A DNA stretch of 64,000 nucleotides from Maribacter orientalis (GTDB lineage: Bacteria > Bacteroidota > Bacteroidia > Flavobacteriales > Flavobacteriaceae), in contig NZ_FNZN01000005.1 of assembly GCF_900109345.1 (NCBI RefSeq), positions 212,767 to 276,766 of the forward strand. Direction: 5' to 3'. The position numbers were made by a program, and so were the translations under genes. The notes below the pieces were generated by a model that worked only from the letters and a program-made list of their open reading frames with translations, was not told the origin of the DNA and ran no database searches. This document shows positions 56,581 through 64,000 of this stretch, one piece after another (within the stretch, counting starts at the first letter, position 1; the number at the start of each line of letters is the position of its first letter).

Positions 56581-59415
56581 TTAAAATTCTAATTCCCGCT
56601 TTAAAAAGGTTGCGGTATAACTTTTCTTGTCTTTGGCAACTTCTTCTGGGGTTCCTTTTGCTACTAATTTACCACCTAAACGTCCACCTTCATAACCAAT
56701 ATCTATGATGTAATCGACCATTTTAATTACATCCATATTATGTTCAATGACCAAAACGGTATTTCCTTTATCGGCTAATTTGTTTAAAACTTCCATTAAT
56801 ACCCTTATATCTTCAAAATGAAGACCGGTTGTGGGTTCATCTAAAATATAGAAAGTATTGCCCGTATCTCTTTTAGAAAGTTCTGTTGCCAATTTTATAC
56901 GTTGGGCTTCACCACCCGATAATGTTGTCGACTGTTGACCCAAAGATATGTAACCTAAACCAACATCTTGTATCGTTTTTAACTTACGATGAATTTTAGG
57001 TATAAGTTCAAAAAATGAAACAGCTTCGTCTATGGTCATTTCTAAAACATCGGAAATTGATTTTCCTTTATATCTTATTTCTAAGGTTTCTCGGTTAAAT
57101 CTTTTGCCGTTACATGTTTCGCATTCAACATACACATCAGGTAAAAAATTCATTTCAATAACCCTAAGGCCACCACCTTGACAAGTTTCACAACGACCAC
57201 CTTTTACATTAAAACTAAACCTACCCGGTTTATAACCTCTGATAGATGCTTCTGTTGTTTTCGTGAATAAAGACCTGATCTCACTAAAAACACCAGTGTA
57301 TGTTGCAGGGTTGGATCTAGGTGTTCTACCAATAGGAGATTGGTTAATATCAATAACTTTATCGATATGTTCTAAGCCAGTAATTTTTTTATACGGCATA
57401 GGTTTTTTTACTCCATTAAAATAATGGGCGTTCATAATCGGGTAAAGCGTTTCGTTTATTAGTGTAGACTTACCACTACCAGATACTCCTGTAACACCAA
57501 TCATTTTCCCTAAGGGAAATTTGACAGTTACATTTTTTAAATTATTACCGGTACAACCAGATAAAACTATCTCGTGACCATTGCCAGCTCTTCTCTTTTT
57601 AGGGATTTCAATTCTTTTAGCGCCGGTCATATAGTCCGCTGTCAAAGTGTTGAAGTTCTTTAATTCTTCTGGAGTTCCTTGCGAGATGATTTCACCACCA
57701 TTTTTACCAGCTTTTGGCCCAATATCAATAACATGGTCGGCCCGTTCTATCATATCACGGTCGTGTTCAACAACAATTACTGAGTTACCTATATCCCTTA
57801 ATGATTCTAAGGATTTAATTAACCGCTCATTATCTCGTTGATGCAAACCAATGCTTGGTTCATCTAAAATATAGAGTACGCCTACAAGTTGAGAACCAAT
57901 TTGCGTGGCCAAACGTATTCGTTGTGCTTCGCCACCAGAAAGTGATTTTGAGCTCCTATTTAAGGACAGGTAATCTAAACCAACATCTAAAAGAAATTGA
58001 ATACGAGTATTTATTTCCTTTATAATTTCTTCGGCTATCTTCAATTGATTGCCTTTCAATTTTTTATCAAGTCCGTTGAAAAAGCTAGCCAATTCAACGA
58101 TATCCAAATTCGCTAATTCTGCAATATTCTTATCTTCAATTTTAAAGTATAGGGATTCCTTTCTCAAACGAAAACCATTACATGACGGACAAATTATTTT
58201 ATCCATATACTCTTTGGCCCATCGTTTTATAGAAGTAGAAGCCGCTTCTTCAAACTGATTTTTTATGAAGTTAGAAATACCCTCATAATCTATTTTGTAT
58301 GTTCTCTTGACCCCCAAAGACTTTGAGTCTACCTCAAAACTTTCTTTGCCACCATTTAATAAAATTTCAATGGCTTCTTTGGGTATGTCTTTAATAGGGT
58401 CGGTTATTTGAAAATTATAGCGCTCTGCTATCGTTTCTATCTGTTTAAAAGCCCAAGATTTTTTATAGTCTCCAAGAGGAGCAATACCACCACTTTTAAT
58501 AGATAGTTTATTATCTGGGAATATCTTCTTTTCATTTACCTCGTAAACATGACCCAAGCCACTACAATTGGCGCACATACCTTTCGGCGAATTAAAGGAA
58601 AAAGTATTTGGTTCAGGCGTAGGATATGAAATGCCCGTAGTTGGGCACATAAGGTCTCTACTGAAATACCTAGGTACATCGGTGCCTTCTTCTAACACCA
58701 TAAGCACATTATTACCACTATACATTGCTGTATTTATGGTTTCTGATAAACGTTTATGAAAATCTTCGCTCTCAATTACCTTTAGACGGTCAATGACAAT
58801 CTCGATATCGTGGGTTTTGTAACGATCTACTTTCATACCCTTTACAATATCTTTTACCTCACCATCTACTCTTACTTTTACAAAGCCTTGTTTAGCTATC
58901 TGTTCAAAAAGTTCACGGTAATGCCCTTTTCTTGATTTAATTATGGGAGCTAGTATGTTTATCTTTTTATCGTAATACGATTCGATAATCAAATTTTTAA
59001 TTTGTTCATCACTATAACTAACCATTTTCTCACCTGTATTGTAACTATGTGCGTCAGCAGCGCGGGCGAAAAGCAGTCTTAAGAAATCATATACTTCTGT
59101 TATGGTACCAACGGTAGATCTAGGAGATTTAGATGTCGTTTTTTGCTCAATGGCAATAACAGGCGAGAGTCCATCAATCTTATCAACATCTGGTCGTTCT
59201 AAGCCACCTAAAAATTGTCTTGCATAGGCAGAAAACGTTTCAATATAACGTCTTTGACCTTCAGCATAAATTGTATCAAATGCCAACGAAGATTTCCCAC
59301 TGCCCGATAAGCCAGTAATAACTACCAGTTTATCGCGGGGAATTGTAACATCTATATTTTTAAGGTTATGAACGCGGGCACCTTTAACCTCTATATTTTC
59401 TTCAAAATTAATCAT
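56581..59415 (-). CDS. uvrA: excinuclease ABC subunit A
   Basis: About 944 residues. I start at the Met of [17 protein letters not shown] (59415); the upstream in-frame ATG at 59436 adds seven non-family residues. Two ABC cassettes are seen ([14 protein letters not shown] near residue 40; [14 protein letters not shown] near 640; signature LSGGEAQRI twice), and zinc-binding cysteine pairs CPSCNGFRL and CETCQGGG...CETCNGKR. It detects lesions in nucleotide excision repair. Confidence 0.95.
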   Translation of the reverse strand: MINFEENIEVKGARVHNLKNIDVTIPRDKLVVITGLSGSGKSSLAFDTIYAEGQRRYIETFSAYARQFLGGLERPDVDKIDGLSPVIAIEQKTTSKSPRSTVGTITEVYDFLRLLFARAADAHSYNTGEKMVSYSDEQIKNLIIESYYDKKINILAPIIKSRKGHYRELFEQIAKQGFVKVRVDGEVKDIVKGMKVDRYKTHDIEIVIDRLKVIESEDFHKRLSETINTAMYSGNNVLMVLEEGTDVPRYFSRDLMCPTTGISYPTPEPNTFSFNSPKGMCANCSGLGHVYEVNEKKIFPDNKLSIKSGGIAPLGDYKKSWAFKQIETIAERYNFQITDPIKDIPKEAIEILLNGGKESFEVDSKSLGVKRTYKIDYEGISNFIKNQFEEAASTSIKRWAKEYMDKIICPSCNGFRLRKESLYFKIEDKNIAELANLDIVELASFFNGLDKKLKGNQLKIAEEIIKEINTRIQFLLDVGLDYLSLNRSSKSLSGGEAQRIRLATQIGSQLVGVLYILDEPSIGLHQRDNERLIKSLESLRDIGNSVIVVEHDRDMIERADHVIDIGPKAGKNGGEIISQGTPEELKNFNTLTADYMTGAKRIEIPKKRRAGNGHEIVLSGCTGNNLKNVTVKFPLGKMIGVTGVSGSGKSTLINETLYPIMNAHYFNGVKKPMPYKKITGLEHIDKVIDINQSPIGRTPRSNPATYTGVFSEIRSLFTKTTEASIRGYKPGRFSFNVKGGRCETCQGGGLRVIEMNFLPDVYVECETCNGKRFNRETLEIRYKGKSISDVLEMTIDEAVSFFELIPKIHRKLKTIQDVGLGYISLGQQSTTLSGGEAQRIKLATELSKRDTGNTFYILDEPTTGLHFEDIRVLMEVLNKLADKGNTVLVIEHNMDVIKMVDYIIDIGYEGGRLGGKLVAKGTPEEVAKDKKSYTATFLKRELEF

Positions 59416-59433
59416 GTATTCATAGCAAAGATG

Positions 59434-59441
59434 CAAAAGTA
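59434..59441 (-). promoter_or_regulatory. candidate -7 box for uvrA
   Basis: Minus strand TACTTTTG matches TAnnTTTG, 18 nt before the chosen uvrA start, which supports that start: the longer frame beginning at 59436 would lie inside this box. Confidence 0.45.
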
Positions 59442-59605
59442 CGATTTTGAGTGCGATTTACATATGTCGCGGTATTCTTTGCTTTTTGTAAAATGGTATA
59501 AATTTCTGTTAAATATATTGTTGTTTTTTAAAAGAATAATGAATACATGAGGATACCTGATACAAAACTATAACTTAAATAAATCACACAAATCCATTTT
59601 GAAAT

Positions 59606-60701
59606 TTACAGATTCTTCCACCAGTTAGGATATGTAGTGATCGAATCCTTCAAAATAATCTCTTGCCCTATTTGTGGAGCAATAACCACTATGTTTAATT
59701 CATCAGCTTTTACCTTAATATGTAGAATTGGATCTTTCCAATCGGGTAACGCAAATTTAAATCCGGCCCAATGAATTGGCATTATTTTTTTGCTTGAACA
59801 TCAATACCCGCTTGAGCAGTTTCTTCTGGCATCATATGAATATCTGATCACATTTGGTTGTACTGACCACACTCCATCAAACCAAGGTCAACGGACCGTA
59901 TTTTCCTCCTATTTTCTTAAAATGTGGAGCATAACCGCTAAAGTAAATATTTTCATTTTCAGAGGTAATTACCCAAGAACTCCATAACGTACTTTGACTA
60001 TTGTTTATATTTCTACCAGAGAAATGCTGAGCAGGTGTACAAACTAATTTTAAAGTTTCAAATTGAGTTTCTTGCCATCAGTACATTTCAGTAATTTTAG
60101 CATCGGGAACTCCCCATGCCTGTAACTGGTTGCCAACACTAAGTGGTGTATAGAAATGTTTTGTTTTACCCTTAATTTTCAACACAGATTCATAGTCAAA
60201 ATGGTCATAATGATCATGAGAAAAAATCACGGCATCTATTTGAGGTAATTTTTCAATTTCTAATGGAAATTCTTTATTAAATCGATTTCTGCCTAAAAAT
60301 GGGTGAGGGGCAGGCACTTTACCGAACATTAGGTCGATTAGAATATTCTTTCCTTCAATTTGTAATAAAAATGAAGAATGACCGAATCATATCATTCTTG
60401 CCTTACCATTATAATCGGCGACATTAATTAAATTTATTTTTTGAGCTTGCAAATCTTCTTTAGGTCGTTCATTAGGAACCTTTATAGTGAAAAATTTATA
60501 AGCTAAACTTAAGGTCTCGAAAAAGCTTAAATCTATTGGGACAGAGCTAGTATTTCTAAATTTTCGATTATTAAATTGATTGTATTGTTCATAACACAAT
60601 TGCTGTTTCTTAGTGCTATTTCCACCAAAACTTGGATAGAAGTTGATAAATGCTAGTAATACTATAAAAAGTAATCCAATTAGGATTAGGGTTGTTATCA
60701 T
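59606..60701 (-). pseudogene. UlaG-type metallo-beta-lactamase-fold hydrolase, multiply disabled
   Basis: From 60701 leftward: an N-terminal membrane helix (residues 1-20), then the MBL domain with SHDHYDHFD. The frame carries TGA at 60387-60389 (before FGHSSFLL), TGA after EMY (before WQETQFE) and a third TGA after QYNQM (before SDIHMMPEE). At each of the three sites family members have Trp, so each reads as TGG changed to TGA. In addition there are two one-base deletions (near 59890, and in the A-run just before KIMPIHWAGF) and an in-frame loss at FSGYAPHF (FSGDSGYAPHF expected). The ending NWWKNL and TAA are intact. In the normal state it would be a periplasm-facing or membrane-anchored UlaG-family hydrolase. 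Confidence 0.85.
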
Positions 60702-60956
60702 TATTTTTTAAAGTTTTTTTGAGCATTATTATTTTAATAAACTGTTTGGTGAAATTTTGAAATTTCTGACACAAAACAGTTCCTAATTCCCTGTAAATAA
60801 CTTCGCATCTTAATTAAAATTTGTTTTTACTGTATTTTTTACTCTAAATTTTATAACCTATAAATTATAAGTATCTCTAACCTAAACTTATAATCGTTTG
60901 GATTGTATTTGTATATAGAGTTTTGATAAGAAACTAGATTATCTGATGTTTAATAA

Positions 60957-61088
60957 TCATCTTTTGGAAAGATCACCCTTTGCGGTATAGATTTTTGGTG
61001 CGGAAAAATTACTTTTTGTAGGTAAATCGTGTTCTAACACGTGTTCACTTTCGTGTTTGACCGTAATTACTTCCAGAAATATAGACAT
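60957..61088 (-). pseudogene. N-terminal fragment of a tyrosine integrase
   Basis: A 43-codon frame, ATG at 61086-61088 and TGA at 60957-60959. The last part, SNFSAPKIYTAKGDLSKR, is like the beginning of flavobacterial phage-type integrases, in which it is followed by WYVYF; here the next codon is TGA and homology then ends. The gene begins about 50 nt after the 3' end of the tRNA-Met fragment in the same direction, as integrases of tRNA-targeting elements do. Family assignment is from memory. Confidence 0.55.
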
Positions 61089-61095
61089 AAAAAAA

Positions 61096-61117
61096 CGGTT
61101 TAGTGAAAACTAAACCG
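61096..61117. terminator. hairpin with GAAA loop after the tRNA fragment
   Basis: A 9-bp stem (CGGTTTAGT and ACTAAACCG) with a GAAA tetraloop and T-rich flanks on both strands. On the minus strand it lies just after the tRNA 3' end and probably was its terminator. Confidence 0.7.
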
Positions 61118-61140
61118 CTGTTTTTAAAGATTTTAATCTT

Positions 61141-61187
61141 AGTAGCGAGAGGGGGGCACGATCCCCCGACCTCCGGGTTATGAACTC
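61141..61187 (-). other. 3' fragment of tRNA-Met(CAT): attachment-site scar
   Basis: Minus-strand sequence runs from the anticodon loop (TTCATAACC, anticodon CAT) through the variable loop (CCGGAGGTC) and a T-arm (GGGGG-ATCGTGC-CCCCC) to the acceptor strand (TCTCGCTACT). The 5' half is absent and the T-loop differs from the usual TTCGAATC, so it cannot be a working tRNA. The 3' end of a tRNA gene is a common integration target; the copy left here should be one border of an integrated element. Confidence 0.75.
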
Positions 61188-61245
61188 TTGGTTTAGAAAA
61201 AACGCAATGGTTTTATTGACCTCAAACGCTATTAAATTATAAAAT

Positions 61246-61265
61246 CGTATGCAAAAACGTATGCA
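61246..61265. repeat. short direct repeat beside the tRNA scar
   Basis: CGTATGCA occurs at 61246-61253 and 61258-61265. Such closely spaced repeats near an attachment site may be arm-type binding sites of an integrase. The rest of 61188-61486 is very AT-rich and has no gene that I can see. Confidence 0.35.
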
Positions 61266-61486
61266 GTTTAAATTTTCTGATTATTAATTAATTCTACAGC
61301 AATTTATAAAATAAATATAGAAATTTTGAATTTAATTAAATTTAAAATTTCTAAATCCACTAAACCAATATTGTTAAATAAGTTAGATAAAAAATAGGAG
61401 CTAATATTTTATAAATTTTATTTAAACTTTAATTTGCACATAGAAAATTCAGTCAAGTATTTTTTCTCTCGAAATTTCAGGTTGGG

Positions 61487-61726
61487 GGGATTTCAAAGGG
61501 ACAGGCATACGCTTGGAGTCGAACAAGAATGGGAGGATGGGCAGTAACCCAAAACCCTATACTGGGAACTACAATAACCGTAAAACGATTAAAAATGAGG
61601 GGTTATATAAGTTTAGTCGAATACCACAAAACTGCATCATTACTGAACCGCTAAGTACGAGACCCGTACGCTTAGTGGTGTGAGAGGCGTAGTGGCGGCT
61701 TTTAGGTCGTCACCCGTCTACTCGAT
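61487..61726 (+). mobile_element. 3' end of a group II intron with reverse transcriptase C-terminus
   Basis: Reading 61487-61654 gives GISKGQAYAWSRTR, MGGWAVTQNPILGTT and ITVKRLKMRGY, the C-terminal maturase part of group II intron reverse transcriptases. A one-base change then shifts the frame; the other frame supplies the expected ending EPLSTRPVRLVV and TGA (61681-61683). That ending coincides with domain V: CCGCTAA/TTAGTGG and GTACG/CGTAC stems with a 2-nt bulge (61648-61678). A domain VI-like stem follows, ending CTACTCGAT at 61726. The 5' part of the intron and most of the reverse transcriptase are missing. Confidence 0.85.
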
Positions 61727-61738
61727 TGGCAGTAGTTT

Positions 61739-63223
61739 TTATTTCATTTCAACATTCATAATTCCTTGTCCGTTTTCTCCTAAATATTTTAATATGATTT
61801 CTTGATAAGCATCAGTTCCGTTATCGCTATTGGTAAAAATAACAAGACCTTGTTTTGTTTTTGGAATTATAAATGCAATTGTATGAACACCAATATCATC
61901 ACCTCCGTGAACCATTGCAAAATCATTATTTATATTTATGTTTTCGTCAATCCACCAACCAAGACCAAAGTATTTGTAGTCATTTATCGTTACTTGGCTT
62001 TTAACCATTTCCTTTTGCAATTTTTTGGATAAATCAGCACCATTTATGATATAAGTGACAAACTTACTATAATCTTCAATGGTGGTTAGTAAATCATCTG
62101 CTCCGTGAGCTTCAGTTTGTTTTTTTAAAGTATATATTTCTCCTTTTTCAGTATGCCATTTTGCAATTTTGGTTTCATATTCTTTATTCCAAACAAAACT
62201 CGTGTTATTCATTTTTAAAGGTTTGAATATAAGTTCAGATGCCAGTTGTTCTATCGTTTTATTGAATTTATATTCAATCACTTTTCTTAAATAGTCATAC
62301 CCCTCTCCTGAATATTGATATTTTGTTCCTGGTTCAAATTCAAATTTTAGTATCCCATCTTTATAATTTTCTCTGTTATTTGTAAATCCTGTTTGATGAC
62401 TCAAAACGATTCTTGGTGTTAATAGTTTTGCTCTTGAGTCATTTTTAATATCTGGGTCTACATAATATTTATAAACGGGTTCATCTAAACCCAATTCACC
62501 TAAATCAATTAATTTTAATACTACTAAAGCAATTATAGGTTTTGTTAGTGAGGCAACATTCCAAATGGTGTTTTCGTGTGCTTTTATTCCTTTTTCTAAT
62601 TTTCCAAAAACACTAATTTGTTCAATTTTTCCGTTTTCAATATATCCAATTCCTAATGCAGGAATACTTTTTTGTTTTAACCATTTTTCAGTTTCTCTCT
62701 GGTCTTTAAACAATAATTCTTTGTTGATTGGTTTATCAAAATCTTTATGGTCATAACTTAAACCTTTGTTTAACTTCCAATTTCCATTCTCAACAATCCA
62801 TAGATGATTAAATTTGGCAATGCTTGTAAGGTATTCCGTACTATCTTTTTCGATTGCGTAAAAATGATGTATTCCAGTTTCTATAGCACCATATAAAGTT
62901 CCATTATATTTTAATGGATAAACTTCTAACGAGTTTTCAATTAACATTCTTCTGGGTTTGTAATTTAATTTGCAAAGTCCATTTTGGATGCTATTGATAA
63001 AAGCAGATTTTGAATCTGTAATTCCTGTTTGGTCGTGATAAAATTCAAATTTTTCGCTGATTAAATTTTCAAACTGACTTATATCACAATTGTTAAATCC
63101 TAAATTAAAAAGTAGGCTATCCTTTTCTTTTATTATTTGGTATAATTCAGACGATTTTTCTGTTTGTCCAGATACTACTATTGAAAGTAATATCATTTGA
63201 AATAAAAGGAAATATTTTCTCAT
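61739..63223 (-). CDS. exported serine hydrolase with N-terminal SnoaL-like domain
   Basis: About 494 residues from the ATG at 63223, which opens a signal peptide (MRKYFLLFQMILLSIVVSGQ); an upstream in-frame ATG (63256) would precede it. Residues about 25-150 look like an NTF2/SnoaL (DUF4440-type) domain. The remainder is a class C beta-lactamase-fold hydrolase with SLTK (WNVASLTKPI), a YSG in place of YxN, and HGGDD. It lies inside foreign-looking DNA, 12 nt from the intron end. Confidence 0.8.
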   Translation of the reverse strand: MRKYFLLFQMILLSIVVSGQTEKSSELYQIIKEKDSLLFNLGFNNCDISQFENLISEKFEFYHDQTGITDSKSAFINSIQNGLCKLNYKPRRMLIENSLEVYPLKYNGTLYGAIETGIHHFYAIEKDSTEYLTSIAKFNHLWIVENGNWKLNKGLSYDHKDFDKPINKELLFKDQRETEKWLKQKSIPALGIGYIENGKIEQISVFGKLEKGIKAHENTIWNVASLTKPIIALVVLKLIDLGELGLDEPVYKYYVDPDIKNDSRAKLLTPRIVLSHQTGFTNNRENYKDGILKFEFEPGTKYQYSGEGYDYLRKVIEYKFNKTIEQLASELIFKPLKMNNTSFVWNKEYETKIAKWHTEKGEIYTLKKQTEAHGADDLLTTIEDYSKFVTYIINGADLSKKLQKEMVKSQVTINDYKYFGLGWWIDENININNDFAMVHGGDDIGVHTIAFIIPKTKQGLVIFTNSDNGTDAYQEIILKYLGENGQGIMNVEMK

Positions 63224-63318
63224 TATCAAAGTTTTTTTGTTTGATGCAAAATTCAATAATTACAATCAAAAAAATTACTTTAGTAACCCGACAAAAACCT
63301 GACAATACGTTGGCGTGT

Positions 63319-63858
63319 TTATAAAAAACTGAAATTCAATTTTATATGAAGCCTATCTCTTTTCTCTATTTCCATTGTATTTCGAAGAATGATATACAGA
63401 TTTACTACTAATAAGGTAAGTATTGTAAAAGTAGTTACTTGATTACTTAAAGAAAACCAATTTTTTAAAAATGAACTTGCAATTACTAAAAGAATTGAAG
63501 CTAATGTCCATAATATTTGAATGGAAATAATTTGTTTCGTAATTGTGTTAATTTGTTTTTTCCAATACATAATTATTAATGGTAAAATAATACTCCCAAG
63601 AGGAATTATTAATAATGGTATTGAAGATAAATTAATATATTTTATTAGATTTTTATTGCTTTTGATTGGCTCTATTTCATCCTTTAATAATACATCTTTG
63701 CTCACTCCTAAAGCATTGGATAGAGCTTCTAATGTAAACCCTTTTGGTTTTGTTCCAGACTCAATTCTTTGAATAGTTCTTACTGAAATATTTGCTTTTT
63801 CTGCCAATTCTTCTTGGGTCAAATTTAATTTATCTCGAAGTTCTAAAAGTATTGACAT
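63319..63858 (-). CDS. XRE-family HTH regulator with C-terminal membrane segments
   Basis: 179 residues. Residues 4-58 form a Cro/C1-type helix-turn-helix (LRDKLNLTQEELAEKANISVRTIQRIESG). Residues about 73-165 contain four hydrophobic helices, so the regulator is probably membrane-bound. It sits 95 nt upstream of the serine hydrolase on the same strand and may control it. The last stretch, 63859-64000, is AT-rich and shows no further gene. Confidence 0.8.
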   Translation of the reverse strand: MSILLELRDKLNLTQEELAEKANISVRTIQRIESGTKPKGFTLEALSNALGVSKDVLLKDEIEPIKSNKNLIKYINLSSIPLLIIPLGSIILPLIIMYWKKQINTITKQIISIQILWTLASILLVIASSFLKNWFSLSNQVTTFTILTLLVVNLYIILRNTMEIEKRDRLHIKLNFSFL

Positions 63859-64000
63859 TTTATAAATGTTCGTTAATATACATTGTTTACAAAAGTTATA
63901 GAAACATCGTTTACACTAAGTTAGTTTCTAACCTCACTGATTGTTCTTTTTTTCTAAACACATGTTCATCAAAGTATCCTAAAAATACGTTTCTATAAAA

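Noticed and set aside
59606..60701. A change in the genetic code of this organism (TGA read as Trp)
   Set aside because: TGA ends many intact genes here, such as recG and the M1 peptidase, so the genome-wide code is standard; the TGA codons belong to a decayed gene.
61487..61726. A retron or diversity-generating element as the source of the reverse transcriptase fragment
   Set aside because: The MGGWAV and TRPVR ending and the domain V fold fit a group II intron; no ncRNA or variable repeat pair is present.
1..64000. CRISPR arrays, intact tRNA or rRNA genes, retrons, phage structural genes or a defence island
   Set aside because: No regularly spaced repeats with unique spacers, no complete tRNA or rRNA, no phage proteins and no multi-gene defence set were found; the single HsdR-like protein (46001-46447) has no Hsd partners.

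Overview
The window reads as chromosome of a marine-type flavobacterium (Bacteroidota, Flavobacteriaceae, close in style to Maribacter or Zobellia). The sequence is AT-rich. It carries DUF6526 and DUF6090 proteins, a fused E1 alpha-beta 2-oxoacid dehydrogenase, a laminarinase-type GH16 lipoprotein, OmpA-type lipoproteins and REP-like hairpins. It also shows TAnnTTTG-type -7 promoter boxes with no strong Shine-Dalgarno sites. Genus is an inference; no rRNA or species marker is present.

Layout. 1-5.5 kb is a worn accessory stretch: REP-like hairpins, a small membrane protein, a PIG-L deacetylase, a DUF6090 gene killed by one in-frame TAG, a second decayed DUF6090 copy, a pair of coding-like relics and a three-repeat acidic lipoprotein. 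5.5-7.7 kb (minus) holds a Tat-exported HisC-like aminotransferase and two unknown proteins. 7.9-11.4 kb is a tight operon of an atypical Nramp-fold transporter with 5-oxoprolinase genes pxpA, pxpB and pxpC. 11.5-19.5 kb is the isoleucine/valine operon ilvD-ilvB-(methyltransferase)-ilvN-ilvC-ilvA, preceded by what looks like a complete leader-peptide attenuator. It is followed by gapN, an MFS exporter and a serine hydrolase. 24.1-28.9 kb (minus) is leuC-leuD-(citramalate synthase-like gene)-leuB. The two clusters together supply branched-chain amino acids; the synthase in the leu operon has the active-site pattern of citramalate synthase, so it may feed isoleucine synthesis through LeuCD/LeuB beside IlvA.

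29-59.5 kb is housekeeping plus envelope functions: recG, an active M1 aminopeptidase, a patatin, OmpA-like proteins, FMN-type glutamate synthase-like protein, M20 amidohydrolase, UvrD-type helicase, GH16, threonylcarbamoyl-AMP synthase, glycosyltransferase, holA, a kinase/phospho-lyase fusion, fused E1, a zinc-site-less M1-like protein with an apparent outer-membrane barrel, a LOG-family protein and uvrA.

59.6-64 kb is a scrapyard of mobile DNA: a metallo-beta-lactamase-fold pseudogene with three TGA codons at tryptophan positions, the N-terminus of a tyrosine integrase, the 3' part of a tRNA-Met(CAT) gene that probably marks an attachment site, the 3' end of a group II intron, then a second serine hydrolase and a membrane-linked HTH regulator. 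The observations I would follow first are the Nramp-like protein lacking its metal site beside pxpABC, the ilv attenuator, the M1-like pseudoenzyme-barrel and the kinase/phospho-lyase fusion.
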